From Clostridia bacterium (lineage in GTDB: Bacteria > Bacillota > Clostridia > Christensenellales > UBA1242), in assembly GCA_017466725.1 (NCBI GenBank), contig JAFTTP010000003.1:1-50223 (forward strand): a stretch of 50,223 bases of DNA, given 5' to 3'. The notes under the pieces were generated by a model. The model was not told the origin of the DNA and ran no database searches. It saw only the letters and a list, made by a program, of their open reading frames with translations. Both the position numbers and the translations under genes were made by a program. Positions 8,210 through 18,168 of the stretch are shown piece after piece. How positions within the stretch are numbered: the stretch's first letter is position 1; every line of letters begins with the position of its first letter.

Positions 8210-9304
8210 CTACACATTAAATCTAAACAGTACAATGTCGCCATCTTGAATAACATATTCTTTGCCTTCAATGCGCACTTTACCTTTTTCTTTTGCTTTG
8301 AGGTAGGTTCCGGCTTCAATGAGGTCGCTATACGAAACAATTTCCGCTTTAATAAAACCTTTTTCAAAGTCTGTATGAATTTTACCTGCAGCTTGAGGTG
8401 CTTTGGTACCTTTTGTAATAGTCCATGCGCGCACCTCTTTTTCTCCTGCAGTTAAATAACTCATAAGGCCAAGAAGATCGTATCCAGCGGTAACAAGCTT
8501 TTCAAGTCCGCTTTCTTTAATACCAAGTTCCTCTTTAAACATTTCTTTGTCTTCTGCGTCAAGAGAGGCAAGTTCTTCCTCGATTTTGGCGCAAAGAGAA
8601 ATTACTTTGGCATTTTCCTTTTCAGCAAAAGCCCTTACTTTTCCAACAAGATCATTTTCTTGTTTGCCTACTTCATTTTCGCCAATATTTGCCACATAAA
8701 TGACAGGTTTTGCAGAAAGAAGTTGTAAGTTTTTAAGTACTTTTTCTTGATCGTCATTTTCGGGTTTTACGCTTCTGGCTGGCAGATTGTTTTCAAGTGC
8801 ATCTTTAATTTTACGCATAAGTTCTACGCCTGCAATTAAAGATTTGTCACCCGTTTTAACAAGTTTTTCATCTTTTTCAAGTTTCTTAGTCACTTGTTCA
8901 AGGTCGGCAATCGCAAGTTCCAGATTGATTACTTCAATATCACGCAGTGGGTCAATATTCCCGCTTACGTGAATAATTTTATCATTGTCAAAACATCTTA
9001 CAACGTGTACAATTGCATCAACTTCGCGTATATGGCTGAGGAACTTGTTTCCAAGTCCCTCACCCTTGCTTGCGCCTGCAACAAGTCCGGCAATGTCAAC
9101 AAATTCGATTGCCGCTGGTGTAATTTTTTGTGTGTTATACATTTTGCCCAGCACTGTCAGCCTTTCGTCTGGCACATCTACAATGCCAACGTTTGGCTCG
9201 ATGGTACAGAAAGGGTAGTTTGCGCTTTCTGCACCAGCGTTTGTAATTGCGTTAAAAAGTGTGCTTTTGCCAACGTTTGGCAATCCTACAACTCCAATTT
9301 TCAT
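8210..9304 (-). CDS. ychF: Redox-regulated ATPase YchF/OLA1
   Basis: YchF is a universally conserved Obg-family P-loop protein that prefers ATP and binds ribosomes. The P-loop GLPNVGKST is at 7-15, followed by [14 protein letters not shown] and [17 protein letters not shown] (switch regions), and a C-terminal TGS domain from about 275 on ([32 protein letters not shown]). In place of the usual NKxD guanine motif there is YVANIGENE, as expected for YchF. The 364-residue length is normal. It opens the minus-strand run leading to sigH, metG and the methyltransferase; this neighbourhood is different from the common pth-ychF pairing. Confidence 0.96.
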   Translation of the reverse strand: MKIGVVGLPNVGKSTLFNAITNAGAESANYPFCTIEPNVGIVDVPDERLTVLGKMYNTQKITPAAIEFVDIAGLVAGASKGEGLGNKFLSHIREVDAIVHVVRCFDNDKIIHVSGNIDPLRDIEVINLELAIADLEQVTKKLEKDEKLVKTGDKSLIAGVELMRKIKDALENNLPARSVKPENDDQEKVLKNLQLLSAKPVIYVANIGENEVGKQENDLVGKVRAFAEKENAKVISLCAKIEEELASLDAEDKEMFKEELGIKESGLEKLVTAGYDLLGLMSYLTAGEKEVRAWTITKGTKAPQAAGKIHTDFEKGFIKAEIVSYSDLIEAGTYLKAKEKGKVRIEGKEYVIQDGDIVLFRFNV

Positions 9305-9329
9305 GTTTCTAGTTTTCCTTTTAAAGTTT

Positions 9330-9358
9330 AAGCAGCTTGAGATATCCTCAAACTGCTT
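9330..9358 (-). promoter_or_regulatory. Strong hairpin between the giant gene and ychF
   Basis: AAGCAGCTTGAG (9330-9341) and CTCAAACTGCTT (9347-9358) can form a 12-base-pair stem with one wobble pair and a 5-base loop. There is no clear T-run on either side, so it is a poor intrinsic terminator. It may be a processing site or a weak terminator between the giant gene and ychF. No separate consensus promoter for ychF is obvious in the 72-base gap. Confidence 0.5.
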
Positions 9359-9376
9359 ATAATGTGTTTAATTGTG

Positions 9377-12300
9377 TTAAGCTGAGTGCTCTTCTGCTTC
9401 AGCCTCAACTTCATCTTCAGGCTCTTCAAGTTCTCTTCCTTGGCCGTATATCTGCGATTCTTCACGTCTCTTTTTATCCGCTTCATCGCTTTTGATAATA
9501 TTTCCAAAAATACGTTGAAGAATTGAAATTCTATTTTTAATGCATTTTGGTCTCTTAGAAGTTTCCAAGTCTGCAGTTCTTGTGCCGTGACGAGAGTCCT
9601 TAATCTCATCATGAACACGTTCGGTTGCTCCCTTTGCTGCTTCTACAGCTTCAGTGACTTTTTTGATTACATCTTCAGGTGACATAGTAGGGAACTCATC
9701 TGGTTTTATACCGAGCGATTTAATAATTTCTCCATCATTTTTGGTGAATATGAACCCGGTAGCTTTGGAAATTTTAGCCAATTTCAAGAGGCTCATTTTG
9801 TCGCCGGTTACAAAATCGGTTAAAACATTTTTAAGCTCTTCTGCACTTAAACCTAATGCAAGGATTGCGTTATATTTGTTTGTAAATGTTTCTGCATTGG
9901 CAAGTACTTGCAACTCGTTCGCCATTGCTGTTAAATAGTCGTAATCGTGATCAGTGATAGCGTGTGAAGCGCGATGCACTTTTTGTTCGTTCATCAACTT
10001 AATTTTTTCTCTAAGAATAACTTCTTTAGCAGTGATAGTAAACACCTCGGATTGCTCCATCAAATTAAATTCACCGCGAACACTTTTAGTTTCTGATGTA
10101 CGAGTTGCGTCATCAGCACTTGTAATTCTATCTAGTTGAAGTCTGATTTTACCAATATTTTTATTGCTAATTCCAAGCTCTATTAGGTTTGCAATAAGTT
10201 GATTATATGCTGTTTTTTCATCTTCGGTTGCATCAGGTGCAGGTTGTGTGAATAATGTGATGATAGATTCAAACTTACCTTCAGCACGCGCAAGCCTCCA
10301 AGCTTCAGCAAAACGTTGTTCTGTTTCTGTTAAAGAAGTTATATGCGCTTCGCGTCTAGCTTCATCTTCTATCTCTCCAGGACTTAGAGCTGCAGAACTT
10401 ACAGCGTCTTGTCGTTCGCCACCTAACGCCTCATTGTATAATTGATGTGAATAAGTTACCCCAAGGTTTCCAGCAACGGTAGAAAGCTCAAATTCATCTC
10501 GTTGTTTGATTACGTCTGTAATTTCTGTAATTTCAGATGCCCCAGCAAGTTTAATCCATTCTGATACGAGAGAAGTTGTAAAACCTTTAATTTCCAGTGG
10601 TAAACTTGCATGTGCTAAAGGATAGGTATCTCCGATTACAATAGGTTTTTCATCAACGATGTCTAAGCTGTGTAATACTTCTCTAATGCGTTCCAGTTTA
10701 TCACTTCCAGTTTCTTTGAACACTGCTGTGATTGCTTCTGTAAATTCTCTTCTTTGATCATCGGTTAAACCATCAGGCAAATGTTCTAATAGGGTTGGGA
10801 GGTTCTTCTCTGCAAATATGTTTGCATAAACTTCTTGTGCTGTTGGTGCGCCAGTTTCAATTGTTGTAGCGCCATATCTTTCTGTGAGTACTTTTATAAT
10901 TTCTGCATTAATGTTTGCTCTTTTTTCTTCAGTATCAGCTTCTCGTACAAGTTTGTCAATGTCTTTTCGTATTCCTTCTCTATCATCAACAGGGAAACGC
11001 TCAATAATTGATTCAACTGCTTGGTACACCTGCAATGAATCTGTGAATGTGGTTACTGATGTGTCAATTTCCTCTTCTAAATCGACATCTGCTGATATTC
11101 CTAAAGCTGCATTTTCTGCTTTAGCTAAATGATATGAGGCTAAGGTTCCGTTTTTTATCACCTCTAACATTTGTTGGGCTGGTTGCCAATGAGCTTGATA
11201 TTCTGCAAGCGCTTCCTCTGTAAGTCCTGAATCTTCCAAACCATCTAAGTGTTCTGCGATAAATGCTTGATAAATTAAGAAATCTTCCAATGCAGAGTGC
11301 ACTTCAACTTTCTTTGGACGACCTCGAACATTTCTCTTTGGTTGAGTTACTTTAGGTGTATTATGGTCAAATGACGCAAATTCATCGGTATAACCACCGA
11401 AAGCTCTACCTTCTCGCGATGCCACAATTTGATTAAATTGTGGTTGTATTTCAGCCAATAGTCTAGCCCGTGTACTTTGCTCTATATCTCCAATCTGAGA
11501 TTTGAAAACATTAAATAATTCTGCACTAATTACATTAGGTGCTTTAAGCAAATCTCGTCTAGGATCAGTAAAATGTCTTGTAATAGCAGGATTTCGTGTG
11601 CCTACTGTAAAATGATATAACGAATTATATGCTGATTCTTGTTGAGATATTGTATCGTTAGTAAGTGAAACAGGTTCAACATCAAGGTTTGTGGTATAAA
11701 GTTGAGCAAGCTGTTCAAATAGACTGTGCGTATCAAGATTTCGCTTGCTGGCTTCGTCATAGAACGTCTGATATGTTGATGTGATTGATGAGAAATCGCA
11801 TTCTGAAAGTGCAGGCAAGAGTCTGAAGTCGTCACTATTGATTGAGTCTAACAAATTTTGTACTTCAGTAATTGTTTGGTTGTTTAATCTAGTTGTTTGC
11901 AAGAAAAGGTAATTTTTAAACTGTGTACCAAGTTCGCCGAAAGATGTTGCAGGCACCATGTCATGCAGGTCTACAACTGATTGAATGTAAGCCGTTGTTA
12001 ATCCTGTGTTAGACGTAATTCCTTCTTGCTTTTCCCTTGTTTCTCCAGCTATTGTTTCAACGCCATCCATTTGACCAACCATTGTTGCGCCAATTTCTTG
12101 AAGTTGTGCAAGACAGTCTGCTTTTTCTTCTTCAGATAGTCCAGCAAAAATTGAATTGAGTTTATCTTGACTTGCGTGCTCATCAAGGGCAAAATGCCTA
12201 TAAATCGTTGAGCCATATCTTTCAATAAACTCTTTTCGTTTTCCATCAAGTTGTGGGTGAGAAATGACTGATTCAATTTGTGTATCTCTCATGCTGCCAA

Positions 12301-15103
12301 GCGCAACTTTTTGTTCTGTTAATAATTGAATGTGGCCATTTTCAACAGCGTTTAAGTCTCTCAACGCCAAATAGAAATCGTTAAAGTTGCTTGATTGTTC
12401 AAGTAAAGTTTGAAGTTTTGTTTTATCTTCACGTGTAATATCTGGTCTAAAGTGACTTCTAATAAACTCTTCAACTCTTGCACTGCGCTCTTCAGCAGGG
12501 GCATGTTCAATGGCCTCCAACCCTTTTTGCATTGATTCTCTTATGTTGTGTCCATCAAGTCCAAGCAATTTTTCTGCGCGGGTAGGGTCGCCTTCTCTGT
12601 GAGGATCTGCATTAAATCCAACACCAAATTGGTCATATGCTTTTGTAAAGTCGCTGAATGCCTCATCTTGCATTGCAAGCCCAAGTTTAGCAGAAAGTTC
12701 AGCTACTTTTTCTTGACTAAGGTCAAGTGATTGCTCGTTTTCTAAAAATTTTCCAAGTTCAACAGCGTCTTCAAGCGCTTCTTGTTCTGCTTGAGTTAGT
12801 ATTTGCTCAGCCTCTCCAAACGCTTGTTTATATTTAAATTTGTCTGCAGTTGCATTAAGAATGATAGACGTACCTGCAACCGCCAGACCAAGACCAACAA
12901 TCAAAGGTCCTATACCTGGGATAAGACATCCTAAAAAGGCAAGCGCAGCACCCATTGGGAATGTAACCTTTGTCCAGTTTTCAATTTGATTTTTATAGCT
13001 TATTTCCTCAGGCTCTGTCTTTTCGTCCGTTTTTTCGTCTTCGTCAGAGCTTTCGTCTTCCTCTTTGTCAGGTGAAGGCTCTTCTGTGTCTTTTTGCTTT
13101 TCGTATGTTTTAAGGAATGCTCTTAATTGTTCGTTGAGCCCTGTTAGGTTTGCCTTTAACTTGTTTACAAAAGATTTATCGGCTTCCGTTCCCTTGTCTA
13201 ATTCTCCAATGAGCTTATTAACCGTCTTAAGATTGCTGTTAAGCCTTGTTACACGGGCATCGATGTCGCTTTCTTCAACTATCAAAGCGTATAAGTCAGA
13301 TTTCATCTCTTGAAGTGTATTGTCAAGCGAGGTCATTCTTACTTTGATTTCGTCTGCAAGTGAATCATCGAAATACAAATGAATATCTTCTCGCATGTTG
13401 TTTATAAGTTGAATAATAGGGTTGCTGTCAAATGTGCTTTCACGTTCTTTGCGCTTATGGTGTTCGGCAAGAATTTCTTGCGTATGCGATTGAATGGAGC
13501 CTGCATAAGCGTGTACAAAATATTGAAGAGTGGCGTGTGATGGTTCGTTTAATTTGCCTGCAAGGCGCTGTTCTATATTTGGTATAAGTTCTAATCCCTT
13601 ATCGATTTCGTCAGGAATTTGTTCATATGCGATGTCGCCATAATCGGCATGATTTTGATATGCGTTTACTAAACTTTCAATGTGTTTTGCGCACATTTGA
13701 ATTTGAACCAAGTCACCAATTGCTGGTTTGCTTGCGGCTTGTTGTAAAGCCCAGCGTCTAAATATAGTGTCAGCAATAGCGACTACATCGGATAATTTTT
13801 CCTCCTTGCCGACTTGAACTCCTTTATCACTGGTATCTCCCATAAGCGTAGACAAATCGCCTCTTGCTATTTTTTCGTCAATTTGAGAGAAACCTTCAGT
13901 GGTAACCGACATAAGTCTATCCCATCGTATGGTGTTGTTATGCTCGGCAAAACGTAATTGTTCGCCAATTTGTGCGGTACCATCAATTATTTTAGTAAGA
14001 TATGTTGCAAGCTCTGCGCTTTCCTCATGAATTGTTTTAATAATTTCTTGAGCTCTTACAGTGTTGCCATGATTTATATATAAAAGCACATCAGTAAGAG
14101 ACTCTCTTTCTGGACTTCGTTCTGCAACTGAATCTTCATATCCAGCATAATCGGGATTGTTGATCTTTAACTGAGATGAATCTTTAGGTTCTAATTTGTA
14201 TATTTCAGTACCTATAGTGACATCTATAGCGTTTGGCGCTATATCATTCGTTACATTTGAGTTTCTCTCTAAATATCTTAAGAAACCATATGATAGGCTA
14301 TTGTCTGCTAAAGCAAAACGTATACTTCCGCTGATGCCCTCAACGTTTAATGCAATACAATTTCCATGTTTATCGTCTTTCAGCGCCACAAATGATTGAA
14401 TTCTATGAAAGTTTACTCCCTGAAGAATGTATGGTACAGAAGGATCTGTACTATGGTCAAGCATAATATAATGAGGCTTGCTGCTTGAAGAAGGGTAGGC
14501 TTGAAGTTCGAAGTTGCCAGCTTTAACAGAACCTGTTTTTTGATTTAAAGTTTTAAATTGGGCTACCAATAATTTGAATATTGGTAATGGGAAATTCTTT
14601 CCATACGACTTTGGCGTTTTGGCAAACAATTCGCCGGTTGTGGTGTCTCCCAAAATCATATCAACAGCCTCTTTAGTCATTTCAATTGAAAGTCCCTGTT
14701 CTACCTTTGTGCTGTAAACGTCTTTGGTTTGTCCAGTTCCAAGTTCAAGTCTTACTCCAAGAGCATTTGCCTTCAGGGTGCCTTGCTTGCCGCCAAAAGA
14801 AACAGTCAATTCCATTTCTTGACCAATAGTTTTATTTGCTCCTTGAGTTTGTCTTGGCAACATTGTTGCGCTTTTGTCGGTAAGTTCAATTTGTATATCA
14901 TGAGGCAAATTTAAACGTTTTTTACCTTCTTCGGTAAATGTAAGTACAAATTTGCCGTTATTGTTTTTTGTGATTGAAAAAATTTGTTGGCCTTCGGTTG
15001 AAAAACTTAAAAAGGCAGATGGATCATCAACCAAATATAAAGGTTGAGTAATTATTGAATCTCCTGTTTTTATTTTATTATACACTGTAGGGATATTAGC
15101 CAT
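9377..15103 (-). CDS. Giant unrecognised protein (1908 residues) with hydrophobic hairpin
   Basis: I do not recognise this protein. It has no signal peptide. Residues 1-330 look beta-rich and globular (for example FLSFSTEGQQIFSITKNN and repeated short hydrophobic strands). From about 340 it becomes mostly helical, with many charged coiled-coil-like stretches. An acidic linker (about 672-697, DEDEKTDEKTEPEE) precedes one long glycine-rich hydrophobic stretch at about 711-751 that could form a membrane hairpin. A lone RGRPKK motif near 1257 resembles an AT-hook. A basic patch (about 1860-1880) precedes a very acidic C-terminus. The ATG at 15103 was chosen because an AAAGGAG site lies 9 bases before it; an ATG at 15112 would touch that site. 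It stands alone between ychF and secA with its own promoter. Confidence 0.85.
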   Translation of the reverse strand: MANIPTVYNKIKTGDSIITQPLYLVDDPSAFLSFSTEGQQIFSITKNNNGKFVLTFTEEGKKRLNLPHDIQIELTDKSATMLPRQTQGANKTIGQEMELTVSFGGKQGTLKANALGVRLELGTGQTKDVYSTKVEQGLSIEMTKEAVDMILGDTTTGELFAKTPKSYGKNFPLPIFKLLVAQFKTLNQKTGSVKAGNFELQAYPSSSSKPHYIMLDHSTDPSVPYILQGVNFHRIQSFVALKDDKHGNCIALNVEGISGSIRFALADNSLSYGFLRYLERNSNVTNDIAPNAIDVTIGTEIYKLEPKDSSQLKINNPDYAGYEDSVAERSPERESLTDVLLYINHGNTVRAQEIIKTIHEESAELATYLTKIIDGTAQIGEQLRFAEHNNTIRWDRLMSVTTEGFSQIDEKIARGDLSTLMGDTSDKGVQVGKEEKLSDVVAIADTIFRRWALQQAASKPAIGDLVQIQMCAKHIESLVNAYQNHADYGDIAYEQIPDEIDKGLELIPNIEQRLAGKLNEPSHATLQYFVHAYAGSIQSHTQEILAEHHKRKERESTFDSNPIIQLINNMREDIHLYFDDSLADEIKVRMTSLDNTLQEMKSDLYALIVEESDIDARVTRLNSNLKTVNKLIGELDKGTEADKSFVNKLKANLTGLNEQLRAFLKTYEKQKDTEEPSPDKEEDESSDEDEKTDEKTEPEEISYKNQIENWTKVTFPMGAALAFLGCLIPGIGPLIVGLGLAVAGTSIILNATADKFKYKQAFGEAEQILTQAEQEALEDAVELGKFLENEQSLDLSQEKVAELSAKLGLAMQDEAFSDFTKAYDQFGVGFNADPHREGDPTRAEKLLGLDGHNIRESMQKGLEAIEHAPAEERSARVEEFIRSHFRPDITREDKTKLQTLLEQSSNFNDFYLALRDLNAVENGHIQLLTEQKVALGSMRDTQIESVISHPQLDGKRKEFIERYGSTIYRHFALDEHASQDKLNSIFAGLSEEEKADCLAQLQEIGATMVGQMDGVETIAGETREKQEGITSNTGLTTAYIQSVVDLHDMVPATSFGELGTQFKNYLFLQTTRLNNQTITEVQNLLDSINSDDFRLLPALSECDFSSITSTYQTFYDEASKRNLDTHSLFEQLAQLYTTNLDVEPVSLTNDTISQQESAYNSLYHFTVGTRNPAITRHFTDPRRDLLKAPNVISAELFNVFKSQIGDIEQSTRARLLAEIQPQFNQIVASREGRAFGGYTDEFASFDHNTPKVTQPKRNVRGRPKKVEVHSALEDFLIYQAFIAEHLDGLEDSGLTEEALAEYQAHWQPAQQMLEVIKNGTLASYHLAKAENAALGISADVDLEEEIDTSVTTFTDSLQVYQAVESIIERFPVDDREGIRKDIDKLVREADTEEKRANINAEIIKVLTERYGATTIETGAPTAQEVYANIFAEKNLPTLLEHLPDGLTDDQRREFTEAITAVFKETGSDKLERIREVLHSLDIVDEKPIVIGDTYPLAHASLPLEIKGFTTSLVSEWIKLAGASEITEITDVIKQRDEFELSTVAGNLGVTYSHQLYNEALGGERQDAVSSAALSPGEIEDEARREAHITSLTETEQRFAEAWRLARAEGKFESIITLFTQPAPDATEDEKTAYNQLIANLIELGISNKNIGKIRLQLDRITSADDATRTSETKSVRGEFNLMEQSEVFTITAKEVILREKIKLMNEQKVHRASHAITDHDYDYLTAMANELQVLANAETFTNKYNAILALGLSAEELKNVLTDFVTGDKMSLLKLAKISKATGFIFTKNDGEIIKSLGIKPDEFPTMSPEDVIKKVTEAVEAAKGATERVHDEIKDSRHGTRTADLETSKRPKCIKNRISILQRIFGNIIKSDEADKKRREESQIYGQGRELEEPEDEVEAEAEEHSA

Positions 15104-15137
15104 GATTTGCATCTCCTTTAATATTTAATACAAATAT

Positions 15138-15167
15138 ATAATAGCATTATTAAACTATAATTGTCAA
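15138..15167 (-). promoter_or_regulatory. Promoter of the giant gene
   Basis: On the minus strand TTGACA (15167-15162), an 18-base spacer and TATTAT (15143-15138) precede the AAAGGAG site of the giant gene, giving a short leader. Confidence 0.7.
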
Positions 15168-15287
15168 GTGTGAGAGGGAAAAAATCGATCAAACTTATTC
15201 TTTTTTGCAAAGAGGGTATATTACGCGCGAAAAATGTTGAAATGGTGGTGATTTTTCAATATTGTTTTTATGAAAAGATAATTTTAT

Positions 15288-15315
15288 TTGACTTTTTCAA
15301 AAAAACTGCTACAAT
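15288..15315 (+). promoter_or_regulatory. Promoter of secA
   Basis: TTGACT (15288-15293), a 16-base spacer and TACAAT (15310-15315) lie about 30 bases before the secA start, which has an AAGGAG site. The gap between this and the divergent giant gene promoter (about 120 bases) holds nothing else I can identify. Confidence 0.75.
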
Positions 15316-15346
15316 ATAGAAGAAAACGACTTTTAAGGAGAGAAAC

Positions 15347-18076
15347 ATGGGACTTTTTGGGAATCAAAATAAGGCGCAAGTAAAAAAACTTAAGAAAATT
15401 GCCGATCAAGTAATTGCGCTTGAAGATAAGTATAAGGATTTTTCAAACGAGCAACTTCGCGCTTGTACAGATGAATTTAAAGATAGATTAAAGGCTGGGG
15501 CAACGCTTAACGATTTGTTGCCAGAGGCGTTTGCGGTTGTTAGAGAAGCGTCAACAAGAGTGCTTAATATGCGCCACTATTACGTTCAAATTTTAGGTGG
15601 AATTGCATTGCATCAAGGCAGAATTGCAGAAATGGCAACTGGTGAAGGTAAAACTTTGGTTGAAACATTGCCTGCATACTTAAATGCATTGACTGGCGAG
15701 GGGGTGCATATTGTTACTGTCAATGAATATCTGGCAAAGCGTGACGCTGAATGGATGGGTAAGGTTTACAAATTTTTAGGTTTGACTGTGGGCGTTATTT
15801 TAAACGAACAAAATGATGAACAAAAACGCAGCGCATACCTTTGCGACATCACCTATTGTACAAACAATGAATTAGGGTTTGATTATCTTCGTGATAACAT
15901 GGCTAGAAGCCGTAAAGATAGGGTGCAAAGAGGACTCAAATTTGCAATTGTCGACGAAGTTGACTCGATTCTTATTGACGAAGCGAGAACCCCACTTATC
16001 ATCAGTGGAAAAGGTAACAAGTCGTCAGAAGGATATATTGTTGCACAACAATTTGTTAAAACTTTAAACAAAGAAGAAGATGTTGAAATTGACATTAAAA
16101 CAAAGCAAATTATTTTAAGCGAACAAGGCGTTTCGAAAGCAGAAGCATATTTCAATATTGACAACCTTTCAGATATTAAATATCTTGAACTAAACCACAA
16201 CATAAACAACGCACTTCGTGCAAACTTCATCATGAAAAGAGATGAAAACTATATTGTTAAAGATGGCGAAGTAATAATCGTTGACGAATTTACTGGGCGT
16301 CTTTCAAAGGGAAGAAGATTTTCTTCAGGCCTTCACCAAGCTATTGAAGCTAAAGAAGGCGTTGAAATTAAAGATGAAAATCAAACACTTGCAACAGTTA
16401 CATTCCAAAATTTCTTCCGTTTATATTCAAAACTTTCTGGTATGACTGGTACTGCAAAGACAGAAGAAAGCGAATTCCGTTCAATTTATAGTCTTGACGT
16501 TGTTGAAATTCCACCAAACAGAACAAGACAAAGAATTGACTATCCTGACATCATGTATGTGACAGAAAATGGCAAGATTCCAGCCATTATTGAAGATATT
16601 AAAGAATGCCAAGAAATTGGCAGGCCTGTACTTGTTGGTACAATCAATATTGATAAGAGTGAAATGATCTCTAAACACCTTAAAAATGCAGGGATTAAAC
16701 ACCAAGTACTCAACGCAAAAAACAATGAAAAAGAAAGCGAAATTGTGGCTCAAGCAGGACGTAAGGGCGCTGTAACAATTGCAACAAATATGGCTGGTCG
16801 TGGTACCGATATTTTGCTTGGTGGAAATGCTGAATTTATGGCTACAAAAGAGATGCGTGATGAAGGTTTTAGCGAAGAAGAAATCTCTTATGCAACAGCA
16901 TTTAACTATGTGGACGATGAAAAATTAAACAACGCCAGAGAAGTTTACTCAAAACTCTATAAAAAACATAAAGAAGTGACTGACAAAGAGAAAGAAGAGG
17001 TAATCGCACTAGGCGGACTTCATATTATTGGTACTGAAAGACATGAATCTCGCCGTATTGACAACCAGTTGCGTGGACGTGCTGGCCGTCAAGGAGACCC
17101 AGGTTCAAGCGTATTCTACCTTTCTCTTGATGATGACCTTTTCAAACGTTTTGCAACTGATAGGCTTAGAAGTTTGTTCTCTTTCTTTAAGATTGATGAC
17201 TCAACACCACTTCAAGTAAAAATGATTGCAAAACAAATTGAGGCGTCTCAAAGAAAAATTGAAATTATGAACTTTGGCCAAAGAAAAAGTGTACTTCAAT
17301 TTGACGACGTTATGAGCAAACAAAGAGAAATCATTTACGCTGAAAGAAACAGTGTGCTTGATGGCGAACCTGTTCATGATAAGATTATGGATATGTATCC
17401 AGAAGTTATTGAAAAGGCAGTAAGAAAGGTTATCAGTGATGACAAACCTTACTATGAATGGGATTTGGATGCACTTCAAAAAGAACTTGAAAAAGGCATT
17501 ATTCCAAAAGATTGCAACATGATTACCGAAGAATTTGTTGAAGGATGCGACTGTCAAGACGTGATTGATAAAGTTTTGGAAGACGTTATGAAGAGATACG
17601 CTCAAAAAGAGAAAGAAGTTGCAGAGATTGGCGTGAAATTTGAAGATGTTGAAAGAAACATTTTGCTTAGAATGGTTGATATGCACTGGATAAGCCAAAT
17701 TGAAGATATGCAAATTATGAAAGATGAAATCATCTCTCGTCAATATGGGCAACAAGACCCTGTACTTGCATATAAGAAAGAGGGCTTTGAGATGTTTGAT
17801 AACATGGTTGAAAAAATCAGAGAAAACACTTGTAAAATTTTGCTTAACATGCAAATCAAACAAGATCCTCCACCACCTCAACCAGCACCATATACTGTAA
17901 ATTTTGTAGGCAAAGAGCTTACGCCTGAAGAGCGTGCTGCTAAGGCGAAGGGTAAACTGCAAGTTCAAAAGACTGTTGTGAATGACAGTCCAAAAACTGG
18001 TAGAAACGATCTTTGTCCATGCGGAAGTGGCAAAAAATATAAAAATTGCCGCTGGGCAAAAGACAACGCTCAATAA
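15347..18076 (+). CDS. secA: Preprotein translocase ATPase SecA
   Basis: SecA drives export of unfolded proteins through SecYEG. The full domain set is visible: Walker A ATGEGKT (97-103), VDEVDSILIDEART (DEAD-like Walker B, about 204-217), the preprotein cross-linking domain, the second motor domain with TNMAGRGTDI and HIIGTERHESRRIDNQLRGRAGRQGD, the helical scaffold/wing domain, and a C-terminal SEC-C zinc motif CPCGSGKKYKNC (890-901). Length (909) is normal. The residue after the last cysteine is Arg where most SEC-C motifs have Cys or His, so the fourth zinc ligand seems to be missing. It is the only SecA in the window and is monocistronic or ends at the terminator behind it. Confidence 0.97.
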   Translation: MGLFGNQNKAQVKKLKKIADQVIALEDKYKDFSNEQLRACTDEFKDRLKAGATLNDLLPEAFAVVREASTRVLNMRHYYVQILGGIALHQGRIAEMATGEGKTLVETLPAYLNALTGEGVHIVTVNEYLAKRDAEWMGKVYKFLGLTVGVILNEQNDEQKRSAYLCDITYCTNNELGFDYLRDNMARSRKDRVQRGLKFAIVDEVDSILIDEARTPLIISGKGNKSSEGYIVAQQFVKTLNKEEDVEIDIKTKQIILSEQGVSKAEAYFNIDNLSDIKYLELNHNINNALRANFIMKRDENYIVKDGEVIIVDEFTGRLSKGRRFSSGLHQAIEAKEGVEIKDENQTLATVTFQNFFRLYSKLSGMTGTAKTEESEFRSIYSLDVVEIPPNRTRQRIDYPDIMYVTENGKIPAIIEDIKECQEIGRPVLVGTINIDKSEMISKHLKNAGIKHQVLNAKNNEKESEIVAQAGRKGAVTIATNMAGRGTDILLGGNAEFMATKEMRDEGFSEEEISYATAFNYVDDEKLNNAREVYSKLYKKHKEVTDKEKEEVIALGGLHIIGTERHESRRIDNQLRGRAGRQGDPGSSVFYLSLDDDLFKRFATDRLRSLFSFFKIDDSTPLQVKMIAKQIEASQRKIEIMNFGQRKSVLQFDDVMSKQREIIYAERNSVLDGEPVHDKIMDMYPEVIEKAVRKVISDDKPYYEWDLDALQKELEKGIIPKDCNMITEEFVEGCDCQDVIDKVLEDVMKRYAQKEKEVAEIGVKFEDVERNILLRMVDMHWISQIEDMQIMKDEIISRQYGQQDPVLAYKKEGFEMFDNMVEKIRENTCKILLNMQIKQDPPPPQPAPYTVNFVGKELTPEERAAKAKGKLQVQKTVVNDSPKTGRNDLCPCGSGKKYKNCRWAKDNAQ

Positions 18077-18084
18077 AAAATAAG

Positions 18085-18124
18085 AAAAAGAGGCAAATTT
18101 GCAAAAAATGCCTCTTTTTGTTTT
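18085..18124 (+). terminator. Terminator of secA
   Basis: AAAAAGAGGCA (18085-18095) and TGCCTCTTTTT (18109-18119) form an 11-base-pair stem followed by GTTTT, starting 8 bases after the secA stop. Confidence 0.88.
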
Positions 18125-18168
18125 GAAAAAATATTTTGTTGTGCTAAAATTCAAACAAGGAGCATTTT

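Noticed and set aside
17201..18154. 317-residue ORF on the minus strand opposite secA
   Set aside because: Low-complexity Phe/Leu-rich translation with no ribosome binding site, fully inside the well-supported secA gene.
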